A stretch of 64,000 bases of DNA from Gongronella butleri (GCA_025201375.1 JAIWZP010000014.1:186001-250000); one strand, 5' to 3'. Shown: positions 1-12,577, counted from the stretch's first letter. A program made the numbers and translations. The notes: generated from the sequence alone by a model not told the origin.

Positions 1-1905
1 GGTTTTTCAAGCCTTGTCTGGTACCAATGCCAGTTGAGCTGTAGAATATAAGCTTTTCTACTGCTGTTTTGGGCGTCTTTTCATCGTATGAGTCCAGCCA
101 AATAAAAACGACGACCGGGTGGCTGTCGAGAAATCACGATTGGTAAATATTTCATTATTTTTTTTTATTATTTTCCCATTGATTGACGATCCACTCGAAC
201 ATTTGCTCTTTTTATTGATGCTTCCATGTCTTCTCGTTCAAATGAGCCCACCCCGGGAGATCTGTGGCTGCTGGTTGATGCACAAGGACGATTTCGAAAT
301 TGACGAATTTTTCAAGGGGTCCAGTTGAGGATTTGAAAACGATGAAATTTATGTCTGCAGATCGCCACGCCATTCAACCATATGATGCAGTCACGCCAAT
401 AACCGATAAAAATAGCATAAAAACTTGAGGTCCATGGACTGGTTTCCGCGTGAAACGCGAAAAACAGCGATTTTTCACGTCAAGACAAAATCAGTGAGTA
501 TTGGCTGCAGCACTTTGAAAGTTATTTCATCAGAAAGAGCATTGCTCACTGCATACGTGGACGTGGGTAATCAATGAAAAAATGTTATTTTTGGCATTTT
601 TGACACAGTTTTAAAATCATATGTACTTTTTGACGCGTGAAAACCCGCATCGAGCGTCAAGTTCCACGCGCCTGTTCCTAATCAATCCATGCACCCTGGC
701 ATCACACTTGCTAATGGACGCGTCGGCACGGCTCTATGGGCGCGTTTTCCTTGTGCAATTCGCGGTTGAAATTAAATTGAAAATCGCTCATTACTCGCCA
801 ACGAGCAGATTAATCGCAATCTCTTTTGCCATTTTCCGTCGTTTTGCCATACGATGTATCTTGTGTGCAAGTTTAATGTCATTCTGCGGACTCACTTTTC
901 GCATTTCTTGTCGGGTGCTCAAACGGCTCATTTTTTTTTATTTGCGCGTTGTGTGCTTCCAATACCTCCAAACTTGGTCAAACACACAGCTTCGACTTGC
1001 AATTCAACTCTGTGGCTCCAAATGAGCCATTAATGCATTGTAAAGGACACACTAAAGACAGCGAGTTGTCATTTTATAGATTTTCTTGGATTAACATGTC
1101 TTTACTGCATTGGCATTTCTTGCCACCAGAGGCAAAAGTTGAATGCTTGTTTGGTGTCGTATGGTTGGCAAAGTAGCAAGCTGATAAAGGAGCGGAAATG
1201 TCAAGAACAAGCGATACATGGAACAAAATTCAGAATAAACAGCGACTGCTCGCCAATATGTGCTCGGACTCGAAACAAAACTGATTGAATCCAAACGCCA
1301 TGTTGCTGACACACACATGTCCTTCAAAATAGTTTCCCAAAAGTCTATGATAAAATGCCATATACGCTATTTTTTTCTACAACGCGTGATATGACCAGCA
1401 TTCATACAATACAACGTGCTTGAAATTCGCTCCACGATTGGACCCAAGCAGTGCGCACAATCACAGCCCTCGGGCATATCTGTACAACCCACAAACATGA
1501 AATTGTGTTTGGAAAAAGCCTCAATTGTCGCTTTTTTGGTCGTTTGTCAAGGACTACATTATTAAAAGCGAAGGCAATTCCTCGTTCATCAAGTAATTAC
1601 ATCGTGTCGCGTTCGAATGAGCGCAACTCCGCTGTGCTGCGGCTGCGAAGATGAGGTGCAATGACGTTGTTTTCGTGATTTTGGTTCGTATGATTGTCAT
1701 TGGTGGCGTCACTCCATTTGAGCAGGACCATTGCCAATCCTCTGGTGCAATGTTATCTTTGCGTGGAGGCCTACTGGCACAGAAATTGAACCAATTTTCA
1801 AAAAGCGAAACCAAGTAAAAAAAAAAAAGTGGAATTATGATGTGTCGTGCGACAATTTGTTTATTTCATATGATATCTTTAAGAACTTTGTTGGCTTTTT
1901 TTTTT
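1..1905. other. Repeat-bearing intergenic region
   Basis: No gene is supported here. Most of 240-1030 is a diverged copy of a dispersed repeat also found near 35.0, 48.8 and 63.0 kb. The open frames are short, differ between copies and have no recognisable domain. The part from about 1030 to 1900 is AT-rich with nothing I can identify. Confidence 0.6.
240..1030 (+). repeat. Dispersed repeat family A, copy 1
   Basis: This segment aligns by eye over about 700 bp with 35030-35720. Shared landmarks occur in the same order: GCACGCCATTCAACC-like, CAATAACCGATA, TTTTTCACGTCAAG, ACGCGCCTGTTCC and CGGTTGAAATTAAAT. A partial direct copy lies at 48820-49560 and inverted fragments at 14500-14600 and 62880-63190. 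Divergence is substantial, so these are old copies. No terminal repeats or intact gene were seen. Confidence 0.7.
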
Positions 1906-3565
1906 TTAGTTGTGGACAGGCTTGTCCAAGCCGACATTGAGAGGGAACACGGCCTTCTCGAGGGCGTGGCGCAAAGTGGCATTGGAGGCGACTTCATGGC
2001 GGGTAGGAGCAGTCCAGATGACTTGTTTGGCGGTGGCAGCCACGGCCAGCTTGACGTCAGAGACAACGGCGGAGTTATTCTGGGTCAAAGGCGAGTTGGT
2101 GCTAAGGACAATGGAGTAGTCGCCAGGAATGATGGACTGGCAACCAGCGGTGGAGCGGCCCGTGGGGCAATCTGCCGAGTTCATGCAGCAACGAATGCAG
2201 TAATCCTTCTCAGCAGGCTCGACCAGGTTGACATAATAAGGGTAGCCGCTGCAGATGCTGCCGGGAGGGCTGCCGGCGCCGTGATTGTCATATTGACCGC
2301 CTTCATCGGACGAGGAAAGGCCATATTTCGAGGGATTGATCAAACCAGTGTATTGCACATACTTGCCCGAGCCCGTGCCGCTGCGGTAGACGGACGTTTG
2401 GATGAAACCACTGGGGAAGGCCTTGGCACCAGGGGCATCCGAGGCAGAATTACAGAAAGCAATGGCATTCTTCTCCGAATCGGCAATGTCACCGCCTGGA
2501 GAGGGAGGCAAAAAGAAGCACAGAGTGTTGGCATTGACAATGACGGTCTTTCCGGCAGTCCCTGTAGGCGTCGACGTGGCGCTGCAATTCAAAAATTAAG
2601 TTAAAACCTAATAAAATATACGATTTTGCACGACGATCTTTGTGCAACCGGCCATTTACCTGGTGGACCTGTAAGACAAGAGTCGATTAAAAATCAAGAT
2701 TCATATACCATTTGGCTCATGGTATCTTACGTTTTGGTAGTAGAAGTGGGCGTGCCGGTCTTGCAAGTGGGCGTGGCACCGCTCACACCGCATTGGCCAC
2801 CAGGATTGCAAGTATCTTGGCAATCATCACTGCTGGTGCAGCAAGCACCCGTTGGGCCCCCACCATTCTTAAGGCCAGAGTAGCCAGGAGTGCAGGCACA
2901 AGAGGTAGGGGAGGCAGTGGTGGTGGTCTTTGTGGTCGTGGAGGTCTTGGTCGTTGTCGTGGTCTTGGTCGTCGAAGTGGTCTTGCAAGTGGGCGTGGCA
3001 CCGCTCACACCGCATTGGCCACCAGGATTGCAAGTGTCTTGACAATCATCACTGCTGGTGCAGCAAGCACCCGTTGGGCCGCCGCCATTCTTGAGGCCAG
3101 AGTAACCAGGTGTGCAGGCACACGAGGTGGGCGTGCCCGTGGGCGCGGTTCTAATCAATTCAAAAGTCAGCTATCATATCATTTTGGCCAAAATGGATAA
3201 CACTACGTTGTCGTGGATTTTGTCGTGGTGGTCGTCTGTTTGGACAATTTGATGCAAATAAATCGTTAAATCTCAGCAACTTTGTGCAAGTCAACATCCA
3301 TTCCACTTTTACCTTGGTCGGTGGGATATCACAAATAGTGTTGTTGGGGTCATCGACACAAGTCAGGGTGTTCAAATTGCAGCAAGTCGTGCCAGCGCAG
3401 TCTGTAACAAATGAATTGATGGGTTAAAGAGGCATTGGCTGCCATTGGCTCTTGTGCAACTTGCTTACCATCGTCTGTCTTGCAAGTGGCTCGCTTGGCA
3501 TGAGGAAGAGCATTGGCCGTGGCAGCCAAAATACAAGCAATCACAGCGAGACCTGTGAATTTCAT
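1906..3565 (-). CDS. Secreted cysteine-rich protein of unknown function
   Basis: Six exons: complement(join(1906..2581, 2660..2668, 2731..3150, 3207..3235, 3313..3401, 3469..3565)), 439 aa. The start gives a signal peptide (MKFTGLAVIACILAATANA) followed by a KR dibasic site. Order: a small CxxDDDC-type cysteine module, a Thr/Lys-rich linker, two almost identical cysteine modules of about 46 residues (each beginning CACTPGYSG) separated by a Thr/Lys linker, then a C-terminal domain of about 220 residues. That domain has the GGQYDNHGAG, YYVNLVEP and CIRCC...DCP...GC..IIPGDY pattern of an uncharacterised extracellular family found in Mucoromycota and Basidiomycota. Exons as short as 9 and 29 nt keep the frame. 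It is probably extracellular or wall-associated. The family match is from memory. Confidence 0.8.
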
Positions 3566-6308
3566 TGCTGAGAATGGTGAAAAAGGGCAATCGACGTTGG
3601 CCACCTTCCCGGTTTATATATCCTTTAACTCCACAAGAAAGTTTTGTGTAGCCAACCCACACGCGGATCAGAAATGAACTTTTTGGGCCAGACTCCCTAT
3701 TTTTAACAAAACGCAAAAGGTAAATAGACTGAGAAAACGTCCCTATTTTTTGCATTGTGGACAAACCGCGCACGAGTTCTATGGCAGATTAGGGAAGTCC
3801 CTATTTTTACATGTAAAAAAACCCTGAAATTTGCCTGAATTGTACTTTTTTTTTTTCAACGGACTCTTTTTACAATTCGCTCGCACAACTGTTAATTTAT
3901 TAACATGAGATCACCATTGCTGCAAACCGTGGTGGACCCTATGCTCAGCAACGATCATCCAGGTATGGCCTGTAATCCCCACCACACTACTATAAATATG
4001 TTCTTTTCGTTTTTTTTCGAGTTAAAACCGGCCTTTTCGGGCTAAAAGCGGGTATAGCCCTATCACAGGTGAGTCGGGAGCGGCTTTCCTTAATGTCGCG
4101 TCTTGTGGTCGCGTTTGGGCCCAGATCGACTTTGAAAAGCCTGGTCTTAGAGCAAAAACAAGGTTTGCCTCCCATTGCGTCCGCACATTTGATTTCTTTG
4201 CTGATTTTTTTTTTTTTTTTTTTTGGTCAGGCGATAGGTTAAGAAAGGGATTCGAGCATCTTTTGTCCACGGGACCGTCGTGGGTTGTCTTACAGTATGA
4301 ACATCTTGGGCAAAGGACGCGTTCGGGTTGGATCTATACTTCCTTTTGCATTTTACACGCCCAATCTTGATTTTTGTGTCCTGAGTAGCATACAGAATGA
4401 GTAGAAAAATAGACTTTGAATACCTTTGTCCGCAGTTGCATCGTCGCTTACCCTATAAAAACCGTGAGCGACAAGCTGTAGAAAAATCATTGAAATCGTG
4501 TGCTCCCATTGGTGCAAAGGAAAATCGCAACCTCATTGGCCGACACGCATACTGCAAGCGACGGCCGGACCCTGATTACCCGGGCGTTCGTGTCACCTTG
4601 CCTATTGTCACTAAAAAAAGGGACTCTGTGGCGCGACGCCGGTGATTTTCGTACTGTGTAAGGCCGAGAGCGTGAGTGCAGCTCCATCTTGCCGTCGGCC
4701 GCGTGTGAAAATGTGGCATTGCTGCAGACGCCCTGAACGAGCGTCCGAGGGTCTGTGTTGCCATGCCTAAAACAAAAAAAACCCCCTGCAACGCGCTATT
4801 TTCTCATTTTTTTTTTTTTTTTTCGCTGAGCATCATATACCAATGCACGTGCGACACTTTGCTTGCTTTTTTTTAAGACTACAACTTGAGACGCTTCGAA
4901 TAAGCCTAGATTCGCGGCTGTAACACCCGATTTGAACATTTTTTGGGGCGGTTTACAAAAAAAAAAAAGGGGGGGGAATGAGGCCGCGTCGAACTTCTTG
5001 AAACCAAGGTTCTCGGATTTCAGCAAAAATTTGCCGCAATGTGTGTTCCTTTGATTAAGTATCAAACGTGCAAAAAATTAAGAGGTCGACTTGCTCTATT
5101 CCGAGCAATGAGCAAAGACGTGATTTTCTTTGAGCGCGACGTGTCAGGCGAAGACGCGTTGATGGCGCCGATCCATCGCGTCCATCACGTAGTCGTATCC
5201 AACGGGCACAAAATTCATTTGGTTAGTAATTGCGTGACTTGCATGGAACGCGTGCCATCACGCGTCGAAAGTTACTAGTCGCGCAGTCCCGGTTTATTCT
5301 CGGTAGCCTGCATCTCAGCCCATTGGGGTCCGAGTGAACAAAATACGCGCCAGATCGCGCCCTCACTATGGGATTCACTTTGGGGACACTGCCGCGCATT
5401 TTCGCTGACTTGGCCATTGGCACCTTTTTTGTCAACTTTAGCCTTTTACGGTCCAATGGCCTTGCCGACCTCGGTCGCCAACGTCGTGTCTGATCGTCTT
5501 GCGCGGTGCCCTGTCACGGATCAAAGTAGGAAAGCGATTGGAGCACTTGGATCTTCCCATTTTCGCCTTCCTGGGTGCACCCCTGCCAAAAATCATAATT
5601 TTCGTAAACGATGATTTCTCGCGACTCTGGCGTCGCGGAGACCCAAGCAAGGGCATGAAAGAACTCTTTTTTTTTTTTTTGCATCAGATGATACAGGGTG
5701 TTCTCACAAAACTCTGCCCCGTTTTTGTTTGTTTTCGTGATTTGATGGCAAATCATCCTTGTTTTTTAAATATTTTACTGACCAATGTTCATTTTGCTTG
5801 ACAAGAATCGTCATGGTCCTCCGACACATAGGTCAAGTATATCCATTGAGATCTTGTTCTTTTGATTATACGCAAAACATCTGCAGTCTCAACTAAAAAC
5901 GCTATTGCATGCCTGACGCGACGCGCTAGGGACAAAGCGTGGGGCTTGCGCCGATCACCACGATAGCCACGCAAGCTTTCTAGCATTTCAAGCTGCCTGT
6001 AGTCGGTGAAAAAAGCAAAGTGAAAGATAAAATAGACCATTTTCCACCTAAAAGGGCCGCATCGCAACTCCAAACCTATGTTATGTGCGCCTTACCGACG
6101 TTGTTGCTTGCGAATACTGTATGGAGGCCCTCTAGTGGTGGTTTATTACTTTTTCATTTCATCTTGCCCTTTTTTTTTTTTTTTTTTTTTGTTATTTCGT
6201 AAAAAAAGTATTTCAGTTTATTTGTTTAATAACATAGTATATGGAATCATTTTAAAAATGTCAAAAAAAAGTATAAAGAATAATTCCGTGCGCAAGCGAC
6301 ATTGCTAA
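3566..6308. other. Intergenic region with no supported gene
   Basis: Apart from the TATA box near 3613 I see no gene. The ORFs present (up to about 100 codons) overlap on both strands, lack recognisable motifs and are broken by homopolymers such as those near 4204-4223 and 6172-6191. Several GACGCG-type words occur. Confidence 0.5.
3613..3620 (-). promoter_or_regulatory. TATA box of the secreted cysteine-rich gene
   Basis: The minus strand reads TATATAAA about 48 bp upstream of the ATG at 3565. Position and sequence fit a core TATA element and imply a short 5' leader. Confidence 0.5.
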
Positions 6309-6856
6309 TTACATTTTGCCCTTGGTCTGGCCCATATCTTGGGTTTGATCATGGCCTTGGGTCTTGTCCTTGTTGCCAGTGTCCTTGGCGTCTTGATTGG
6401 CTGACGCGTCATCGGTATTGTCAACATCGCCGTCCGCGGGGGCCATGCGGCGGAACTGGGCACGCTTGCGGTAGAAGCTGCGCTTGTTGGCAGGTGATGC
6501 GGGGACACCACCATCCTGTTGCGCCGGATCCTCGCCTTTGGTCTTGCCATTGCTCTTGACACTCTTGACGTCTTTATGCGCGGCGCGGCGAGTCAATTGG
6601 GTGTCAGCACCAGCGGCGGGGTCCTCTTGCTGGCCTTTTTGTTGATCTATTTGCTGATCTTCGTCGCCCTTGGCTCCAGTTTGGCCCTTGGTGCTGGCCT
6701 TGGACTTCGAGCGGCGCTGCATAGAATTGCCCTTTGACTTTTTGTCATCCTTCTTGTCCTTGGACGTGTCGTCTTGAGCATCTTTGGTCGGGTCTTGGGC
6801 TAAAATTAGAAAATTAGGGTCAAAACACGCACAAAAAAAAATTGATTCTCTCTTTT

Positions 6857-6893
<37 letters not shown>

Positions 6894-7532
6894 TGGCTCC
6901 TTCGGGTCGCGCTTGATGGCTTTGCGCGCCTTCAATTTTGCGGACTGGTCATCACCTTCGGAAGGGTCCTTTTTGGCTGCGCCGGCCGTTTGGTCATTGG
7001 CTGTCGTTTGGCTGCCTTCGTCCTTGTTGGTGTCCGTCAAGGTGGAAGCATTGGCATCGGTCTCGTCACCAGACTTGTCCGTGGAAGGCTCCTTGGCACT
7101 GCGCTTGGTGGGCGGCTTTTGCTGCACATTGGTGCCATCCTGCGCACCATCCGCGCCCTCAGACGGGTCCGTCTTGGACTTTTCGCCAGCCTTTGACTTG
7201 GTATCCTTCTGCGAGTACAAGACTGCGCGGCGGACCATGGCCATCAATTGATCTGTCTCCGTGGTGTCCTTTTGGTCGTCCTTTTGGTCGTCTGTTTTGC
7301 CGGCATTGGCGGCAGACTTGCCCGACTTGTCATCCTCGGTGCCCTTTGCCTTGGTATCCGGCTTGGAAAAGCGGGCGCCTGCCATGCCAGGAGCATATGG
7401 AACTGTGGGGCCTGGGGCTTGCGGGCCAGCCGGGGTAGGAGCCATGCCAGGCCTAAAGGTGGAATCTTCTTTGGCACTCACGGCCACCACGGCCAATGCC
7501 ACAAGCACAATAATCAACTTGGAAGGGTGCAT
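6309..7532 (-). CDS. Secreted Lys/Asp/Gln-rich protein with repeated dibasic sites
   Basis: Two exons: complement(join(6309..6799, 6893..7532)), 376 aa. The N-terminus (MHPSKLIIVLVALAVVAVSA) is a clear signal peptide. The mature chain is low-complexity, dominated by Lys, Asp, Gln, Thr, Ser and Ala, with no recognisable folded domain. At least seven RR or KR sites are spread along it (for example MVRR, TKRS, IKRD, QRRS, TRRA, NKRS, RKRA), as in kexin-processed fungal precursors. The 93-nt intron opens with GTA followed by an A run of 29 nt on the sense strand; read through, it would encode a false poly-lysine. Function unknown: it could be a processed peptide precursor or a disordered wall protein. 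Confidence 0.75.
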
Positions 7533-9261
7533 CTTGATTGTATAATAAAAAGAAAGTCTTGTAAAAAAAACAGAAAAAAAGGATGGACAAGCAGATGCTG
7601 ATTTCTGCTTTTTATATTTTTGGCAAGAAACGATCGACATGTCCTGATAGCGTCATATGCATTATCCTCAGAAAGCGAGAGAAAGTGGGCCCCCCTTTGC
7701 AAGGAGGCACGTAAAAATAAACATGATCCAATTTTGCACTAGTTTCATTGTCGACAAAGCAGAAAGAGCAAAAACGAATACCATTGCTGCCATGCAAAAC
7801 AAGGAAGAAAAAAAGGAGACGGCATCAACAAAGGCGCGTTCCATCAGTCAGAAATCATGCAAAGCGAATTTTCTACTTTTCTGCCATGTCCATGGGCGTA
7901 AAAAAGGAGCAACACTTGCGCTCAGGGGGCGGGTTGCGGCCTCCATAACGTCGATCTTTTTTTTTTTTTTTTCATTGTGCTAGCTCAAATGCATCCAGAC
8001 GCCAACAGGGCAGACAAAAAAAAGGGGGGAATATGGAAAGAGAGAGAAATTTGAGAGGGAGGGGATCAAGCATCCTTGCCATGTCCATGGAAACACTTGG
8101 ACTTGGTCCAGCGCCCTTGCCATCACTCATACACATCTCTCGTTGATTGGTTTTTTTTTTAGTGCAGTAAGGAGGCGCATAGAGCAAAGCAGCAGGAGAC
8201 GTCGCAATGGGATTAAAGGAGACACCAAGGCACCCCATGATTATATTTTTTTACCATTACGATGGAGAAAAAAAAAACAAGGATACAACTCGTGGACTTG
8301 TATCCTGAATGCTTGTGCACAGATGAACAGCGATGCATGCGCACGTCTTTTGATTGTGGAGGAAGATTAGCAGGCAAAATGGCTAGAAAGAAGCCAAGGG
8401 AATCGATGAACGTGATTTTTCCCAGTGCGACGGATGCAATGGCACGCCCCGCGCCGCGATTACTTCAAGGGGAATGCAAGACAAAAAAGACGTGCATTAC
8501 TCACTGTTGATTTTTCTTTATTTTAGCCGTTGATGACGAGAATTTACAAAAAAAAAGGAGACCCTGACACTGCTGTTTCTGGCGACTTTTTTTTTTTTTT
8601 ATCGTATTAGGAGACGTCAGCGTCGCCGGTAGTCAGATGAGATTCATATTGTCACGTTGTGAAATGAGTTCAATTGCTCCTTGCGCGACTATTTCAATGC
8701 TTGACGCGCCTTTTTTTTTTTTAGCACTTTTTTGTCTTTTGTTGGCTATTGGCACGCGTGAAGCGGATCACTGGAGGCAAACGACGCGTGTTTGTGCTTG
8801 TGATCAGCGTCGGCGGAATGCATAATAATGGCGCCTGTAGGGGGTGGCACAAAAAGCGTGCTTTTGATTTTTACAGATTGTTACAGAGGAAGGGATGGTT
8901 TTGGAGTAGCAAGCGCGCAATTGACGCGAAGAGTGAGATGCTGAGTGCTCTTCTTTTTTTTTTTGGAGTGGAGCGGGGCAAGCAAAATGTTGTCGACGTG
9001 GCCAAAAATGCAGGCAGGCCCCGCTTTCGGTTGGGTGATTGGGAAATGAGGATTGCCCTGGTGGAAGGCGATGATTGGTCCAAGCGGGGTGTCGGCTCGC
9101 ACTCTAATTGAATTGACGCGGCGCCCGAGCCTCTGAAAAAAAAAAAAAACACTCAAAGGGCCCTGCCGCGCTTTGTTCTCTTTTCTTCTTTCCCTTTTTC
9201 CCATACCAATTTTTTTTCTTTCCTTCCCTCCCCCCTTCATCTCGTCCTTTACACTAATATC
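7533..9261. other. Intergenic region between divergent genes
   Basis: This region lies between the secreted-protein gene (-) and sec61 alpha (+). It is rich in A/T runs and GACGCG words. The longest open frames, such as an 82-codon one at 8262-8510, have no recognisable motif. Both promoters should lie here. Confidence 0.5.
7608..7616 (-). promoter_or_regulatory. TATA box of the dibasic-site secreted gene
   Basis: The minus strand reads TATAAAAAG about 76 bp upstream of the ATG at 7532, in a typical core-promoter position. Confidence 0.5.
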
Positions 9262-11170
9262 ATGGGTTGTAAGTCTTTTGGAATGGCCACTAAAAAGAGA
9301 AATTGACGCGTGAAAAAAAGAGAGGTCGCGTGTCAAACGCGTGCAGATGACGATGGTGCGATGAAAAGGAGATGAGTTGCGCGCGCAAAGATGGAGAGAT
9401 GAACAAAAAGCGGCTTACACATCAATTGCTCTTTTTTTACCAGTCAGAGTGCTGCACTTGGTAAGGCCCTTTATGGCGGTTTTGCCTGAAATTGCCCAGC
9501 CCGATCGCAAGGTAAGTTGACATGGATACATGGATTGACATGGGAGTGCCCATTGGCCCATTGGTGTTGCCCCATTGGGGGGGGGCAAGAGCGTGGGGAA
9601 AAAACAGAGCGCGAAATGGGTGACAGATTGGCTCATTTTTGCTCTTTTTCTTTGTATGCCTGTGTGTTCAAATAGGTGCCTTTTAACCAAAAGGTGATGT
9701 GGACGGCGGTGACGTTGTTCATTTTCTTGGTCATGTCGCAAGTGCCTCTGTATGGCATCATGTCGTCTGATTCTTCGGATCCTTTGTTCTGGATGCGTGT
9801 CATTCTCGCCTCCAACCGTGGCACGCTGATGGAATTGGGTATCACGCCCATTGTCACCTCGGGCATGATCATGCAATTGCTCTCTGGCGCCAACATTATT
9901 GAAGTCGACTACAGCTTGAAGGAAGACCGTGCCTTGTTCAGCGGTGCCCAAAAGTGTAATGGCCAAAAAAAAAAAATCCCGCCCTATTTTTTTTTTTTGT
10001 GGGCGAGGCCAATTGAGCCATTGAGGGCGACATTGGAAGCTCTCTTATTTCTTTTTACTTATTTCTTGTTTTTTTTTCATTTTAACAGTGTTTGCTATGA
10101 TTATTGCCTTTGGTCACGCGACGGTGTCTGTGCTGACGGGTCTGTACGGCAGCCCTCGTGAGATTGGCGCTGGTGTGTGCTTGTTGTTGATTATCCAATT
10201 GGTTGTTGCGTCGCTGATTACGATGCTGTTGGACGAGCTTTTGCAAAAGGGCTATGGTCTCGGCTCGGGCATCAATTTGTTCATTGCCACCAACATTTGC
10301 GAGACGATCTTCTGGAAGGCGCTTTCGCCCACGACGGTGAACACTGGCCGTGGCGACGAGTTTGAGGGTGCTTTGATTGCTCTTGTGCACCTTGTTGCCA
10401 GCCGCAAGGACAAGACGCGTGCGCTCAAGGAGGCCTTTTATCGCAATAACCTGCCCAATGTCATGAGTCTTCTTTCCACGCTCGTTGTGTTCTTGGTCGT
10501 CATCTATTTGCAAGGTTTCCGTGTCGAATTGCCTGTCAAGTCTAACCGCCTCCGTGGCCAACGCGGCACTTACCCCATCAAGCTCTTTTACACGTCCAAC
10601 ATGCCCATCATGCTCCAATCCACCATGACGTCCAACATTTTCATGATCTCGCAAATGTTGTACAAGCGCTTCGACACCAACATTCTTGTGCGCATTCTCG
10701 GCGTCTGGGAGCCCATTGAGGGCTCGTCCCAGCTGTATGCCCGTGGCGGCATTGCTTACTATCTGTCGGCCCCCCATTCGCTCACCGATGCCCTCCTCGA
10801 CCCCATCCACACCGTCGTCTATGTCGCCATCATGCTCGCTGGCTGCGCCCTCTTGTCCAAGACTTGGATCGAGGTCTCTGGCTCCTCGCCCCGTGACGTG
10901 GCCCGCCAACTCAAGGACCAACAGCTCGTCATTGCCGGCTATCGCGACACCTCCATGTACAAGGAATTGAAGCGCGTCATCCCCGTCGCTGCCTCCTTTG
11001 GTGGTGCTACCCTTGGTGCCGTCTCGGTCTTTGCTGACATGATTGGCGCCATTGGCTCGGGCACCGGTATCCTCCTCTGCGTCACCATCATCTTCCAGTA
11101 CTTTGAAATGTTCGTCAAGGAACAGATGGAGAATGGCGGTGGCCTCGAAGGCATGATGATGGCTCAATAA
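9262..11170 (+). CDS. SEC61: Sec61 alpha, protein-conducting channel of the ER translocon
   Basis: Four exons: join(9262..9268, 9444..9511, 9676..9955, 10089..11170), 478 aa, close to yeast Sec61p (480) and human SEC61A1 (476). The first exon is only 7 nt (ATG GGT T); splicing gives [20 protein letters not shown], the conserved N-terminus of the family. The chain shows the ten-helix SecY/Sec61 pattern, the plug-region segment after [13 protein letters not shown], and the conserved [15 protein letters not shown] and [14 protein letters not shown] segments in the C-terminal half. It forms the ER membrane channel with the beta and gamma subunits for co- and post-translational import. Codon use is C-biased, as expected for a highly expressed gene. 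The 3' flank is strongly CT-rich. Confidence 0.97.
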
Positions 11171-11576
11171 GCACAGAGCCCTCTCTCTTTTCTCTCTCTC
11201 TTTTTTTTTTTTCTCTCTTTTCCTCTTTTTTTTTCTCTGTCTCTCTTCCTGTTTTCCCCTCGTCTCACCCCTCACCCCTGCCTCCTACGAGTCTAGGTCC
11301 CTACCCTTCTCCCCTTTGTCGCTTCTGTTTATAGCTCGTGCTGCTCTTCATACCTTGACTTTTTTTTTATTTTGCATGACTCCTCTCTCCCTTTCCGCTA
11401 CCCCCATCCACCCAATTCGATTCGTGTTTTAGGTTAGAAAAAAAAAATGAAAACGGGATCTGCTTTACATATCTTTTTTTAAGCTTCTTTTGTACATCAC
11501 AATAAAAAAACAACAAAAAAAAGTCGTGATTTTTTCTTTTTTCTTTTTTTTTTTTTTTTCCTTTTGATGAACTTGA
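11171..11576. other. CT-rich 3' region between convergent genes
   Basis: This lies between the stop codons of sec61 alpha (+) and the membrane-protein gene (-). A long pyrimidine tract covers about 11177-11400 and then turns AT-rich. It probably holds both 3' untranslated regions. No gene seen. Confidence 0.6.
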
Positions 11577-12577
11577 TCAGGAGGAATCCTTGTGAATGAG
11601 ATCAATCTTGATCTTGCAATCCATTGGTGGTGGACGGTCGTCGTGCTTGGTGGCCGGGATCGCGTCCGAATCGACGGTTTTGATATTTTCGCGCGTGTTT
11701 TTAAAAAGCTTCTCCATCGAGTAATTGAAATCGAGGCCATCGGGCCATGTCATGACCAGGTCATTGTCCGCTGTGCCCGGCGCGAGGTGCGGCAGATCCA
11801 TTGGGAACGGCATGCGCATGGATGATGGCTTGGATGGTGCACGAATTGAGCCTTGGTGCGATTGCGCTGGCGATGACAAGGGCGGCTCCCTTGTTTCATG
11901 CAATTCCATGGTGCCCTCGTTTGTCTGTTTCTGATGGTGCTGGTGTCGCCACACAAAGATGCCTGCCGTCACGCCTGCGGCCATGAGCACGCCACCGACG
12001 CTCAAAAGCGCCGCGCCAGTCTTGCCAAGGCCCTGAGCCGGCGGGGCCGCGTCTGGATCCGTGGGCAACGACGCGTCGGACCCACTCGAGCGCCGATGCG
12101 CAACCATGGCCTCGTGGAACTCCAAATCCGCATCGCCGCTGCCTTCAGGCACCGCCACTGGTAAGCTTTGCTCATACATCCACGGATCATGCTCCTCACT
12201 ATCCGCTTGATCTACACTCGCCGCTCCTATGCCACTATCACCACCATGGCCAGCTCCCTGCGCCGCCACAGCCTCCGCTTCATCCCCCATTGCAGGCGCA
12301 TGCCCAAATCCATCATTCGCTACAACAGACGCGTCCATCGCCGAGTCCACCGCATCACCAGCTGCATCAACTATGCAAAAAAAAAAAAAAAAAAAAGATA
12401 AAAAAAAAAGATAAAAAGAGTAAAAAATCAAGTGAATGCATCGAGCTATCACAATTGAGCATGATATTGTTTCCTACGCGTCGGGTCCATGGGATCACGG
12501 CCATTGTCGCGAATGGCCACGGCCACAGACATGCCACCGTAAAGTAGCACCAAAAAGACACCCTTGTTCCAGTGCAT
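11577..12577 (-). CDS. Predicted single-pass membrane protein, unknown function
   Basis: Two exons: complement(join(11577..12370, 12478..12577)), 297 aa. The start gives MHWNKGVFLVLLYGGMSVAVA, a signal peptide or anchor. An acidic, Ala/Asp-rich segment follows, then a transmembrane helix in the second half (TGAALLSVGGVLMAAGVTAG) ending at a His/Arg-rich stop-transfer sequence. The tail is about 110 residues with Pro/Ser-rich stretches and a conserved-looking DLVMTWPDGLDFNYSMEKLF. The intron carries poly-T and poly-A runs. The topology suggests a type I surface or endomembrane protein. I do not recognise the family. Confidence 0.7.

Noticed and set aside
1837..2604. 255-codon plus-strand ORF
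   Set aside because: Antisense to the last exon of the secreted cysteine-rich protein, which has a validated multi-exon frame.
5039..5278. 79-codon plus-strand ORF
   Set aside because: No recognisable motif; similar-sized ORFs overlap it on the other strand, as expected by chance.
8262..8510. 82-codon plus-strand ORF
   Set aside because: Starts in a poly-A tract, has no domain or conserved pattern, and no promoter element was seen.
10082..11275. 397-codon minus-strand ORF
   Set aside because: Antisense shadow of the strongly codon-biased sec61 alpha last exon.
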